A stretch of DNA of 64,000 bases from the NCBI RefSeq assembly GCF_009389715.1, contig NC_052400.1:1116001-1180000 (forward strand), read 5' to 3'. How positions within the stretch are numbered: the first letter of the stretch is position 1; every line of letters starts with the position of its first letter. The notes under the pieces were generated by a model. It made no database searches. It was not told where the DNA came from and saw only the letters and a list, made by a program, of their open reading frames with translations. This DNA comes from Phoenix dactylifera. Its lineage: Eukaryota; Streptophyta; Magnoliopsida; Arecales; Arecaceae. Both the position numbers and the translations under genes were made by a program. Positions 25,327 to 36,456 of the stretch are shown here, piece after piece.

Positions 25327-26950
25327 CGAGCCCCGAGCCTCGAGCCCGAGGCACGGCAGACGCCCCGAGCCCCGAGCCCGAGGCGCGGCAGATGCCGCAC
25401 GCCCGCACGGCGGGCCGCGCAAGCATGCAAGGCATCGGAACATATCGGAGCAGATACAGATGCTCAAAAATGACATAATTATTTAAGTTGGTCCAAAGCA
25501 ATCTTACAAAATTTCAAAATAGCATATGCCAACATAATTCAAATGTTCAGACTAATCTAAAATGCTAATAACTGGAGGAATAATAGCGCAAATCTAACGC
25601 ACTCCCCAATCCCATGCGATCAAGCCTCTGGATCTGAAAAACAGATAAAATAAAATGAGCTACACTAGCCCAGTAAGCAACAAAATACCCTAAAGTGGGG
25701 TCAGAGCATATCAGGCCAAAATATAGGATAATGACTGGAATAAATCATAAATAACATTGTTTTACCGTTTTCAAAACTTATTATCATTTTTTCAAAAACT
25801 CTGATACCAGAATCTCAACATAATAGGCTACAGCCACGTAACCCAGTGGCATGGGTCGCACAAGGTGCCAAATCCACTATATTTATTCACCGATGGCGGC
25901 CGGTGTTGCACAAAAGTGCCAAATCCACTATATTTATCCACCGATGGCAGCCGGTGTCCAGAAACCACTATTCTAATCACCGGTGGCGCGGTGTCGAAAC
26001 CGGTTCCTCACAGGTTACAAGTCGACAGGTCCAACGTATAATCCCCATTGGCGGGGCCAGAATAGAACAGAATAGATCATAGCCATGCTGAGAATCCATA
26101 TATATAAAAATAGATTTCATAAACTGTACAGTCATATTTCACGGATTTCAGAGCATATAACATGATTTTCAAATAAAATTTAACATGTCAGACCCATTTT
26201 ACTAAATACAAAACATATTTCAAAATTTAATCCAGTAATAATTATTTTACCAAATAATTTAGGAAAAAAGCACTTTGAAGCATTAAGTTACTTACCTCTT
26301 CTCGCTTAATCCCTACTTCAGATAGGCGGATCAAGTTCACCTGTTTAAATTTAATTAATTCCTCGTTAATTTCAGAACTAAGCAAAACCCAAAAATAATA
26401 CTATTGGACATAGCCCAACAGGGCCCAGAGTTGGCCCATAATGGGCATGGCCCGATAGGGCCCATATCGGACACGGTCCAATGGGCCCGCATAGATCCAG
26501 CTAAATAGGGCCCCCAAGGTTGGCTTCTAATTGGTTCATTTATGTAATAAAATTTATTGCAGGGACTAATACTTAATTACAGGGTACTATTCTATAAAGC
26601 TTGAGTGGACTAAATAAATATAGTTGGGAACCTTTATGTAATAAATCTTTCCTATAGGGATCAAATACAAATTACAGAAGGCCCTTTTTTTTTTTGAAAT
26701 AATATACTGCCAAGGGCTTAACTGCAAAACTCCATTTAGTGGCCAAATGGGTTCGGATTTCGGGTTCCGGGTTTCGGGTTCGGGTTCAAGTTCCGAGCTC
26801 GGGTCTGAACTGGATTTCGGATTTTGGGTCCCGGGTTCGGGTTCAGAATAGTTTTCGGGTTTGGACTGAGTTTCAGATTTGGACTGGGCCCACAAAAGGG
26901 TACGACCCAAATAGGGCCCGAACTAGGCTGAACTAGGCCCGAATTGGGCC
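25327..26950 (-). mobile_element. Fossil gypsy-type LTR in unit 1
   Basis: It shares a diverged core with the LTR at 15.6-18.1 kb. At 25,330-25,400 there is a GC-rich doubled GAGCCCCGAGCC...GAGGCRCGGCAGA motif. At about 25,866-25,955 there are two copies of a 50-bp CCACTATATTTATYCACCGATGGC repeat. At 26,410-26,960 there are many GGGCCC and TTCGGG words. No element coding region is attached, so it is a solo or partial LTR, broken and older than the tandem array because unit 2 carries the same piece. Confidence 0.55.
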
Positions 26951-26953
26951 CAC

Positions 26954-27072
26954 AAATGAGACTAGGCATCATATTTTCTCACAGTTGATCCTCATTTCTT
27001 ACACGTTCTGCTCTCCCGTTAAATGAGACTAGGCATCATATTTTCTCACAGTTGATGTCTCTGAGGATCAAC
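26954..27072. repeat. 36-bp direct repeat with inverted arms
   Basis: AAATGAGACTAGGCATCATA plus 16 more bases is perfectly repeated at 26,954-26,989 and 27,021-27,056 (67-bp period). GTTGATCCTCA at 26,984 is mirrored by TGAGGATCAAC at 27,062. It marks a border between the fossil LTR and unassigned sequence. Confidence 0.8.
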
Positions 27073-28498
27073 AGAGAAAACATAAAAGCAATAATACTCA
27101 AGATCTGTACAGGCATTCTAGCACAAAAGAATATTGCTATGATAATAATTATTAGTGAATACATCCTAGTAGAAAATCAAAGCAAGGTTATGAGTTTAAC
27201 CTAGTTGAATAATGCGCAAAAAACTTATTAGATCTAATGTTAATGTTGAACAAACTTTTGCAGTCAAGAGCCCATGATGCCTTTCCAACTGCAGGTTACT
27301 TGGGAAGCTTGGATCAAACAACCACCATAGAGAAGATTATTTTGTTTTCGAGCAATTAAAGGAAAAGTCCAGCTGAATCCAGATTGATCATTGTGGCATT
27401 CTCCTGTTAATGTGGATACGTGCTTGTTACCGTAACTAAGTCTATAAAAAAAAGCCTAATTGACTTCGTCAACATTTGATTAAAATTATCGAAAGAAAAC
27501 ATTGCAAATTTATTTTACTACACATTGCAAGAAATCAGTACAAGAAACTTGACCAGATCTTCAATTCCGTTACCGTTAGGAGATAGAAGGAACTGTAAAT
27601 ACATTTACATTGTGTGTGAAGTTTCTTTTGATAGCTTTTCCTTGTTTTCATTCTCTCTCATTTTAGAGCATTCATGAGTGTTGCAAGCTGAAAACTGATG
27701 TAGTTAAAGAAAGTAACTTTATGAATATATCTAATTTGTACTTGCTCCTTGTAGTTTCTTTTCAACTAGCTGGTGATGGAGTCATTTATATGATATTTAA
27801 TGTTGCTTTCTTCTTGAGAACATGATTTTGAATTAAATATTCTGGCAGAACTTTTCCTGCCTGTCTAGCTACTATCTCTGCTTTAACTATCATAGCTGGT
27901 ATCCCAGTAGTTTAGGATACCAGCTATGAGTTTTTTTTAAGAGCTACAACATTGGCATCTCAAATAATGAGACTTTAGAGCATCATGAAATACGAAAATA
28001 CATGCTCTTCTGAGAAGCATTATCTTCATTCCAGACAACATATTCGGACATTTAAACATATCAACAACTTGCAAGGATAAGAAATCAAACAGTAGGTGAG
28101 TTGATGTTTCTCGAACTGGTTGTTGTTGACATTCTTAAATAAATTTCATGTGTTCATGCTTGTGTTGGTACATCCACAGGGATTGTAGGTGAAGAGCCCT
28201 CTCTTTCACCCCTTTCACCGATACTGTTATCTGCAAACTTTAAGCTTGCTGAGTGGTAACCTTTCTCTTTCTCATTCTCATTCCATTCAGCTGCATAATA
28301 TACTTCTTCTGTTGCATTTGGTTTCGGGCCTTAATTACATGTGGACCTTTAATTACAAGTGGACCCCATTTGGGAAATAAATCCGCACGATGGGTAGGGT
28401 GCAGCACATGAACATTAATTACATTAATTACTTTGCATTTTACTTAATTTTGTTTGTCTTTTTTTTAAAAACTGCAGTTCAATCGGTATTCTAATAGA
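27073..28498. other. Unassigned, possible CACTA 5' region
   Basis: AT-rich, with no gene seen. It lies immediately before the TNP2 start and might be the 5' leader of the CACTA element. However, neither a CACTACAAAAG terminus nor GCCGACGC subterminal words are found here, so the 5' end of the element is lost or unrecognised. Confidence 0.4.
27891..27928. repeat. Perfect 14-bp hairpin
   Basis: CATAGCTGGTATCC and its exact reverse complement GGATACCAGCTATG flank a 10-base loop. A poly-T follows on the plus strand at 27,931. The same hairpin is in unit 2 at 45,904-45,941, about 30 bp before that unit's large deletion. Confidence 0.85.
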
Positions 28499-31400
28499 AT
28501 GGACAAAAGTTGGATAAATAAGTTAAGATCTAGTGCTGAATATTTGGATGGAGTTCGGAATTTCATTAAGTTTGCCTTTGAGAAATCTAATATGAACGGA
28601 AAGATTTTATGTCCATGTCAAAAATGTGTAAACGGTTTTGCTCTTGATCCAAAAATTATTGAAGAACATTTGGTATGGAATGGTTTTCTAAAGGGTTATA
28701 CTGAATGGGTACTCCATGGAGAGTTCATACCTTCATGTAACCAACCATCCGATCTAGAAAACACCTTCAATTTTGGATGTAGTGACACGGAACAAAATTC
28801 TGTAGAAGAAGATGATATAAGGGGCCTACTTAGAGATGCTCTTGGACATAGTATCAGAACTGTAGCAGAAGATGAGCGTGCAGTTATTGATCAGTTCATG
28901 CATGTTGAGGAACCTATACATTCTGATGACACATCTCATTATGATAACTTGGTGAAAGATTGTGATCAAGAACTGTATCCGGGTTGTAAGAATTTTACGA
29001 AGATTTCTTTTCTTCTGCATTTATTACATTTGAAATATTTGAATGGGTGGTCCAGCAAGTCTTTTACCATGCTTCTTCAATTATTAAAGGATGCATTTCC
29101 GGAAGGTGTTACTTTGCCATCATCTTCATATGAAGCCAAAAAACTGATAAAAGAGTTGGATCTTGGATATGAGAAGATACACAGTTGTCCGAATGACTGC
29201 ATTTTATATCGTGGTGAAAATAAGAACCAAGAGTCGTGCCGAATATGTGGAACTTCATGATGGAAAAAACATAAAGAAGACGAGAATGATTCGTTGACTG
29301 AAAAGGATGCTGCACCAACTAAGAAAAAATCGGCTAAAATTTTGAGGTATTTTCCTCTTATACCAAGATTGAAAAGGATGTTTGCATCACCGAAGACGGC
29401 TTCCTCGATGAGATGGCATGACGAAGGCCGTACAAAGGATGGAATGTTACGACACCCAGCGGATAGTCCCGCATGGAAAGCATTTGATGATAGGCATCCC
29501 GAATTTGCTTCTGATGTTCGCAGTGTTAGGCTAGGTTTAGCTACTGATGGGTTTAATCCATTCCGAACGATGAGCTCAACATACAGCACTTGGTCGGTTG
29601 TTTTGATTTCATATAATTTGCCACCATGGATGTGTATGAAACAGTCTTCAGTAATTCTATCAATGGTTATTCCAGGTGACAAGGGCCCAGGTAATGATAT
29701 TGATGTTTTTCTACAGCCTCTAATAGAGAAATTGAAACAAATATGGGAGGGTATTGATGCATTTGATGCTTTTGCTGGACAAAATTTCAAATTGCGTGCA
29801 GCTCTTATTTGGACTATCAATAATTTTTCTGCATATGCTAATTTATCTGGTTGGAGCACTAAGGGGCGTATTGCATGTCCTTCTTGTGGAGATTCAACCC
29901 ATTCGTATTGGTTAAAATATGGAGGAAAGTTCTGTTATATGGGCCATCGTCGGTGGTTAGAAGCAAACCATCCATTTCGATTTCAGAAAGACTTGTTTGA
30001 TTGTACCATAGAGTTGCGATCTGCCCCTGTTCCACCAACTGGAACTGAAGTCTTCAGACAAATGCATGACACCAATTATATACCGGGTAAGGTCGCCAAA
30101 TGTTCAAAGAAGAGGGGGAGGGAGCATGTTGGCAGCACAATGAATGAAGGATTAATAGCAGAGGTTGCTGAGGATGTTGACAACTTTTTTGAGAATGAAG
30201 ACAACATGTATGGTCAGGGAAATGATGATGACTCAATGGTAGCATCTACACAGAAACAACTATGGAAAAAAAGAGCATTTTCTTTGATTTACCCTATTGG
30301 GAGTATAATCTTCTTCGACATAACCTTGATGTGATGCATATAGAGAAGAACGTTTGTGATAACCTGATTGGAACATTGTTAAATCTTGATGGGAAGACCA
30401 AAGATAACTTGAAAGCGCGTCTTGATTTGAAAGATATGGGCATAAGACAAGAGCTTCATCCGACAGAGCTTGCCAATGATAAATTTTATACACCTCCTGT
30501 ATGTTATACAATGTCTACTCAAGAGAAAGATCTTTTTCTAACAATTCTAAAAAATTTGAAGGTTCCTGATGGGTACTCATCGAATATTTCACGATGCGTA
30601 AATCTCAAAGAGCGAAAACTTTCAAATCTTAAAAGTCACGATTGTCACATTTTGATGCAAGATATCTTTCCATTGGCTTTAAGATCGTCAACACCGAAAC
30701 AAGTTTTTGCAATTGTTTCTCAATTATCATCATTCTTTAAGGCATTATGTTCCAAAGTTCTTGATCCTAAGGAGCTTGATTAATTGGAGTCTAATATTGC
30801 ACTTACACTATACAATATGGAAAAGATCTTTCCTCCTGGATTTTTTACTATTATGGTTCATCTACTCATTCACTTAGCGGCGGAAGCTAAACTTGGTGGC
30901 CCGGTTCACTACCGATGGATGTATCCTATTGAGAGGTGATTTTTCTAAACTCTAATATAATTATTTAATAATCAATTTGATTTTGATATTTATTTTAAAA
31001 ATTTATTGTTGAAGGTTTCTTATGCGCTTAAAAGATTATGTACGCAATCGAGCCTATCCCGAGGGCTCGATTGCTGAAGGATATATTGCTGAGGAGTGTC
31101 TGACATTTTGTTCGAGATATCTTGAAGGTGTTGAAACGGTTTTCAATCGACCTCAAAGGAATTGTGATATCATAGAGAATGCAGATGTTTACAAGTTCTC
31201 ATCTGGCGGAAGAGTTTTGGGAAAAGTTGAAAGTGTTGTTCTTGACCAGAAATCGTTGGCACAGGCACATCGCTATGTCTTACTTCATAGTGATATAATA
31301 TCCGAATCTCGCAGGTTAGTACGGTTAATTGAAATCTAAATTTACTGTCATGTCAGGAGAATGTAATATTGGTATTTAATTAAAGATAACCTTGATCATG

Positions 31401-32234
31401 CAGAGAATTTTTAATAGCTCAGCGAAGTCTCAACCATAACATTCGTCCTACACCAAGGATTGAGCAACGATGGTTGGTTGAATTATTTCCAGAATGGCTT
31501 TCCAAACAGGTTAGATGTCTAATATATTAAGCTTTTTTTTTTAAAATTTTATAGAGAGAAATTAATCATTACTTCCATAATTTTTTTTAGGTACCAGTGA
31601 TGATGAAGAAGCATTGTTCTGATGAGTTAATAGTCATTGCTCGAGGTCCGAATAATATTGTCAACAGATATATTGGGTTCATTATAAATGGTTTTAAATT
31701 TAATGAATTGGTGTTTTGAGTTGTCGTTTTGAGTGGTGGTATAAATGGGGCTCTGTAGGCCCCATTGCTCATACTAAAGAGCGTGAGAAATTTAAAAAAA
31801 TCCAAAATAGTGGAGTTATAGTTGAGGCGGATGGAAAAAATTATTATGGTGCTCTAACAGATATTTATGAGCTGGATTATTATGGAAATTTTAAGGTAGT
31901 ATTATTTTGATGTGATTGGGTGGATATAAACTCACCTAGAGGTTTGAGGCAAGATATAAATGGATTCACACTTGTAAATTTTTCAAGGTTGATACATACT
32001 AGTGTGTTATTGAAAGATGATCCATTTGTTTTTTCATCTCAAGCTCGACAAGTATTTTTTGTGCAAGACTTAAAAGATAAAAATTGGTCTCTTGTTATTA
32101 AAACGAAACCTAGGGACTTGTATGATATGGAAAAGAAGTTGGAAGAGGAGGACGATGATACTTATACTCAGTGTATGCCTTATAATGTTGTGCCAACTGA
32201 TGAAGTAAATGCGCCAACGAGTTTGATGCAATGA
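28499..32234 (+). pseudogene. TNP2-type CACTA transposase, broken
   Basis: Homologous parts in order: transposase-associated domain (first 75 residues, with CPCQKC), zinc-type motif near 29,240, Transposase_21 core (29,340-30,050; acidic residues in GLATDGFNPF and GPGNDIDVFLQPL), DUF4218 region (30,330-31,160) and DUF4216 region (31,830-32,060). Introns appear at 30,936-31,014, 31,315-31,403 and 31,510-31,590. Breaks: TGA at 29,258-29,260 where CGA is expected; a one-base shift in the A-run near 30,265; TAA at 30,781-30,783 where CAA is expected; a stop and frame change near 31,717; TGA at 31,908-31,910, again at a likely CGA. All are shared with unit 2 where that copy retains the region, so the gene died before the array formed. 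Confidence 0.9.
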
Positions 32235-32430
32235 AGGAATCCCGTGTACAAGATCTTCTGATCTCAGTATGTGTTTGATTGTTAGAAGTTTTTGTTTTTT
32301 CCTTTATATTGCTCAGCTTACTATTTGTGTTATAAAGAAAAAACTTATAAAAAAATGCTTTATAAGTTTGCTTTATATGACGCATAATTGCATGTGTTTT
32401 TTCTCTGGATTCTCTGGTTTCTGTTTGCAG

Positions 32431-32489
32431 CTAAGAGAAAGGCTGAGGCAGCGAGGATCAGGCAGAAGTATTCAGATAGGGTTCCGGTG
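32431..32489 (+). pseudogene. Captured ATG8 exon fragment
   Basis: After a TTTGCAG acceptor the plus strand encodes KRKAEAARIRQKYSDRVPV. This matches the N-terminal part of plant autophagy protein ATG8 (typically RQAEAARIREKYPDRIPV), the segment around the second helix and first strand of the ubiquitin-like fold. A GTGAAT donor-like word follows and the ATG8 reading then ends, as expected for one short exon flanked by introns. It lies between the TNP2 and second CACTA genes on the same strand and is duplicated in unit 2. The rest of ATG8 (ubiquitin-like core and C-terminal glycine) is not seen within the element. Capture of host DNA by CACTA elements is well known; that this piece is ATG8 rests on a 19-residue match. 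Confidence 0.6.
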
Positions 32490-34075
32490 AATATTATTGA
32501 TTTTCCTGAGTTTTTTCCCGTAATTTCTTTGTTTAATTTGCGATGCTTGTATTTCTGGTTTGATTCCATCAGCAAGTTTATGTTAATCGAAAGGACCTGA
32601 AATTTTGTTATCTGTTATCCTGGAGAAATGTTTTTTGTTGAATAGAATTGATTTATCTTCTAGTTCATAAGGTTGGAACCTGAAAGATTGTGGGTTTTTG
32701 CTTTGAGTTGAGCGTGTGCCCTTCCTGATTGGTCTGATCTTTTATAATTTGATTTTAGTTTTAAGCTTACCCCAGTCTGGTGCAATTTCCTTAAACCAAA
32801 TTATGTTTCCGGCCATGTAATTAAAGTTTGACCTTTTACTTAATTTAGGTCTTTTGTTGGATTAGATACTTCTTATAGTTTGTTTAGGTCGGATCTTGAT
32901 TTATTAGGGTTCAGACATATTTTGATAAGGTTCACTCTCTCATCCTCAAAACATTACATGGATCTAGAAATGTCATTCTACCTGCTTGGACTCAAACCAG
33001 TGAGCTAAGCCTTGCCATGGTAATTGGCATTCCTTCTCATCGTCATGTAGGGCATATTGATACAAATTCATCAAGGCAGGAAGTTTAGAAGGCTTTCAGG
33101 CTTCGTCATTGAAAACCCATATAAGTGGTGGTTTTCTGAACTGAACAGCTTAAGAGAGTTCGTAGGACAGAACTAAGTTAAGTTTCTCCATATGATACCA
33201 AGTCAATTACTCAAGTGCTATCTCTCATTTTATAAGCTTTTTTTTTTCCCCTTTCAACTTTGCTAAGTATTGAAATGCTGCAAGCCTGTACAGTATTAGG
33301 TTCACAGATGTGAACCAAACTGAAACCGTCCGCTTTTAAATGTTTAGAATCATTGCAATGGGGTGCCCCTCCTCTATTTCATAGGATTCCTGGGATGCTG
33401 CCTTCAGAGTTAGGTAATGTCCAAATTTCTTCTCTTTATATAGGCATTCTAGTCTCATGTAAAAGGACCTAGGCACCTAGCTAACCTGATTTGGAACACA
33501 ACCTGGTTTTGAAAGCTTTTGATCATAATGTCATATAGAGTCTCTGCAGAATCACAAATACCAGAATTTTTTTATAAATCTCGAATAATTTAACATGCTG
33601 GTTCCCTGATCATGCTGATCTTTGTATATAAAATGGTTCAGAAATAGTAACACAAATCATACTTAGTAAGCTGGTACTTTAAGAACATCTATTGTCTTGT
33701 CTCTTAAAACTTCTAATTTCTGATTTAGTAGTCTTTGAAGTTTGAACATGTAGACTGATATGAATATACTTTGAAGTTTGAACATATGTAGACTGATATG
33801 CATATACTTTGAAGTTTGAACATGTAGACTGATATGCATATGAAGTTTGAAGATGATATAGTTGTATGATGATCCATGTTCTAAATGCCTTAAAAATCAG
33901 AATGATTGTGATGATCAGCTTGATATGGCTGGTTGGTGTCATATTGTCCTAAGAAAGATATCTCTGGCGATCTTCTAGAGAAAAAATTGATCTTCTCTTT
34001 TATTAGCCCTTTATTTAGTATAAATTTATCATTTAACCAAATATTGATTCTTTTTTGTGCATACCAGGTAACAAT
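32490..34075 (+). other. Intron-like stretch inside CACTA
   Basis: T-rich plus-strand sequence with no open frame of note, between the ATG8-like exon and the second CACTA gene. It may be captured host intron, a 5' leader of the second gene, or both. A CATACCAG acceptor-like word lies just before the ATG at 34,076. Confidence 0.4.
33733..33860. repeat. 36-38-bp minisatellite
   Basis: CTTTGAAGTTTGAACATGTA-type units start at 33,733, 33,769 and 33,807 with a partial copy at about 33,841. The array is repeated in unit 2 at about 50,529-50,656. Confidence 0.85.
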
Positions 34076-35868
34076 ATGCCCCGAGGGAGACGATTTAGAG
34101 ATGTGGAGTTCCAGCATTCTCAGGTGGGATCTACTTTTGAGCAGTCCCTGCAGTCCCAGCAGCCATGTGATCACCAGCAGCACGAGTCAGGATCTCAGCG
34201 CGAGCCTCATGCTGATTGTCCGGAGGATGAGCTCCGGATCCAGGGTAATTCGATTTAAAGTTCATATTTTATGTTCATATTTGTCTTCAACTTTTTAAGA
34301 CATTTTATTTAATTTGAATAGATGGACAAGGGACAGTGAGGACGAGACGGGGACCCACTCAAGCAAAGGATGTGTGGAAGCTTCCTCCGGGTGAGAAGAT
34401 CATCATCCGATGCAACGAATTGGGGCAGCCCATCAATAGAGCTGGAAGTCTACTATCAAGCTTTTTAGGATCGGTTGCACGCAAGGGTCAGCTGTGTCCA
34501 CTCAACTATACGAAGTGGAATGACATGCTTCCTTCGTATAAGGTTGAGCTTCTTAGACTTATACAGGTAATGAATTGAATTTATTCTTTTTAATTCGACA
34601 CCTCCTGTATATTAACATTCTGAATCTTGTTGTAGGGTAAGTTTGTACTCCCTCCAGAGAGCCATGATTGGGTGCTAAAGTCCCTCAATCGCAAATGGAA
34701 AGAATATAAAGCAAAATTGAAGACGGACTTCAAGCGCGAGGGTATGACAGAGGAGGAGGTTGCTCGTGTGACTCCTCCTGATGTATACCCTCAGCAGTGG
34801 AGGGAGCTTGTTCATTACTGGTTTTCTGAAAGAGGACAGGTCACGTATATTGTTTCAATATCTTCTATTATCTTTATTATTAATATAGATTGCAAATATA
34901 TACATTGAATCATATTATACTGTGTGCTTTTATTTTGGCAGACATATTCTAATATTGGTAGAGCTGCACGAGCATCTCAAACAGTTCCTCATATTTCAGG
35001 CTCGAAGAGTTATGCGAGACGTAGAAATGAATTCGTAAGTTCTTTTGAAACTATTTGAAACTCTACTAACATATAGCACGTATCATGATATATAGTTTGC
35101 CTATATACTTTCCGTATGTGTAGATAGTAGAGCATGGAAGGGAGCCTGGTGAGGTAGAGTTTTATAAGATGACCCACACTCACCGAGATGGCAGTTTTGT
35201 CCGGGACGAGTCGAGAGATATAGTTGTATGTATTCATTTTTTATTTTATCATAATTTTTTAATTAATTTTACTTCTTTTAAATTATTAATGTGACTGTTT
35301 GTTTTTTTGAGAGAGATATAGGAAAGAGCTACAAATCTTATTTCAGAGCGCGTCGGGGAGTCATCATCATCCGACGCGGCCAGTCGCGTCGAGGCTCAGG
35401 TCTATGCCGAATTGATGGGCCCAGAACGTTATGGTCACGTGAGGGGTTACGGTATCGGAGTTACCCCCACTCAGCTGTCTGCAATGAGCCGATATACCCA
35501 AGATGCCAGACAAGGTACTAGCACTGCAGAGGTTTGTAGTTTGAAGACAGAGATGGCACAGATAAAGCAGTCATATGAGACAAGGATAGAGGAGATGAGG
35601 CAGAGTCATATGACTGATATGACGGACTTGAAGCAGAGCCAAGAGTTGAAGATACAATCTTTGCAGGATCAGCTTGACCATATTTCATCTTTTTTGCAGA
35701 GATTTGCTCCTCCGGTACATAACTAAATATATTTGAATATTTTATATAATTATAATGTATTCTTGTATTAGCGTGATGACTTTCGTATTTTTAGTTTCTA
35801 AAGTATTTTTTTTCTTGTAGGTTGCTGATACTTCATCTACTTGTAGAGATGATGCCGTCGACTCTTGA
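34076..35868 (+). CDS. CACTA second protein, Transposase_24-like
   Basis: Seven exons with clean GT-AG borders: 34,076-34,244, 34,322-34,566, 34,636-34,839, 34,942-35,034, 35,124-35,225, 35,322-35,714 and 35,821-35,868. Together they make an uninterrupted 417-aa frame. Residues about 65-175 match the plant Transposase_24 region (GPTQAKDVWKLPPGEK, the W-x-x-ML-P-x-YK segment, then RKWKEYKAKLKTDFKREG and PQQWRELVHYW). A later DGSFVRDE block follows, then a Gln/Glu-rich coiled coil from about residue 315 (MAQIKQSYETRIEEMRQSHM). In CACTA elements the partner of TNP2 binds the subterminal repeats. Here that role is inferred for this gene from position and the dense palindromes downstream. Conservation of the frame in both units contrasts with the dead TNP2. 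Confidence 0.82.
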
Positions 35869-36090
35869 TACATCGTAGATTGTGTACTTAGGAATTTGAG
35901 ATGGATGTTTTTAGAATGTTTTTGAAGTACAATGTAATCAAATGTGATAATATTGAGATTTTGAATGAAAAGTTCTTGTCTGTGTTGTGTATTTTGTTAT
36001 CTATGTGATTTAGTATATGTATTTTGTTAGAAATTAATGTACACAGAGAATTAAAAATTGCATTTACAAATTTTTTTTTTAAAAAAATGC

Positions 36091-36430
36091 CATTGCCGAC
36101 GCTATTTAGCGTCAGAAATACGAACTGGCACGGAATGTGAAACGCCATTAACGACGCTTTATTGCGTCGGTAAAGCAGATTAGGCCGACGCTTTTAAGCG
36201 TCGGCATAGCCCAACGGAAACTACGGTGTGAAGCGTCGATTGAGGTACGCCGACGCTTTTAAGCGTCGGAGTATTATAAAAGGAACGACGCTTAAAAGCG
36301 TCGGCATAGACCGACGACGCTTTTTTGACGCGTCGGGTTAAATCCGACCCACGCTCACCTGCGCGACGTCTGACCCACGCTTTGTGAAGCGTGGGCTGGG
36401 AATTCGCCGACGCTTATAAGCGTCGGTAGA
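36091..36430. repeat. CACTA subterminal palindromes
   Basis: Several copies of an inverted motif, arms GCCGACGCTT and AAGCGTCGGC around a 2-base centre, plus single CGACGC/GCGTCG words, packed into 340 bp before the 3' terminus. Such arrays are the binding sites of the accessory CACTA protein. TATTATAAAAGG lies among them. Confidence 0.85.
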
Positions 36431-36456
36431 GACACAAAAAACCGCCGGGAGTTATT

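Noticed and set aside
26745-26870. TTCGGG/GGGTTT-like run resembling a telomere repeat
   Set aside because: The plant telomere unit is TTTAGGG. These units are TTCGGG variants confined to the fossil LTR and copied with it in unit 2.
27073-28498. Search for the CACTA 5' terminus
   Set aside because: No CACTACAAAAG and no GCCGACGC cluster found upstream of TNP2. I do not assign a 5' end.
29077-29859. 260-codon minus-strand frame over TNP2 (also 45,957-46,655)
   Set aside because: It lies opposite the Transposase_21 core and matches no family. It is a shadow frame.
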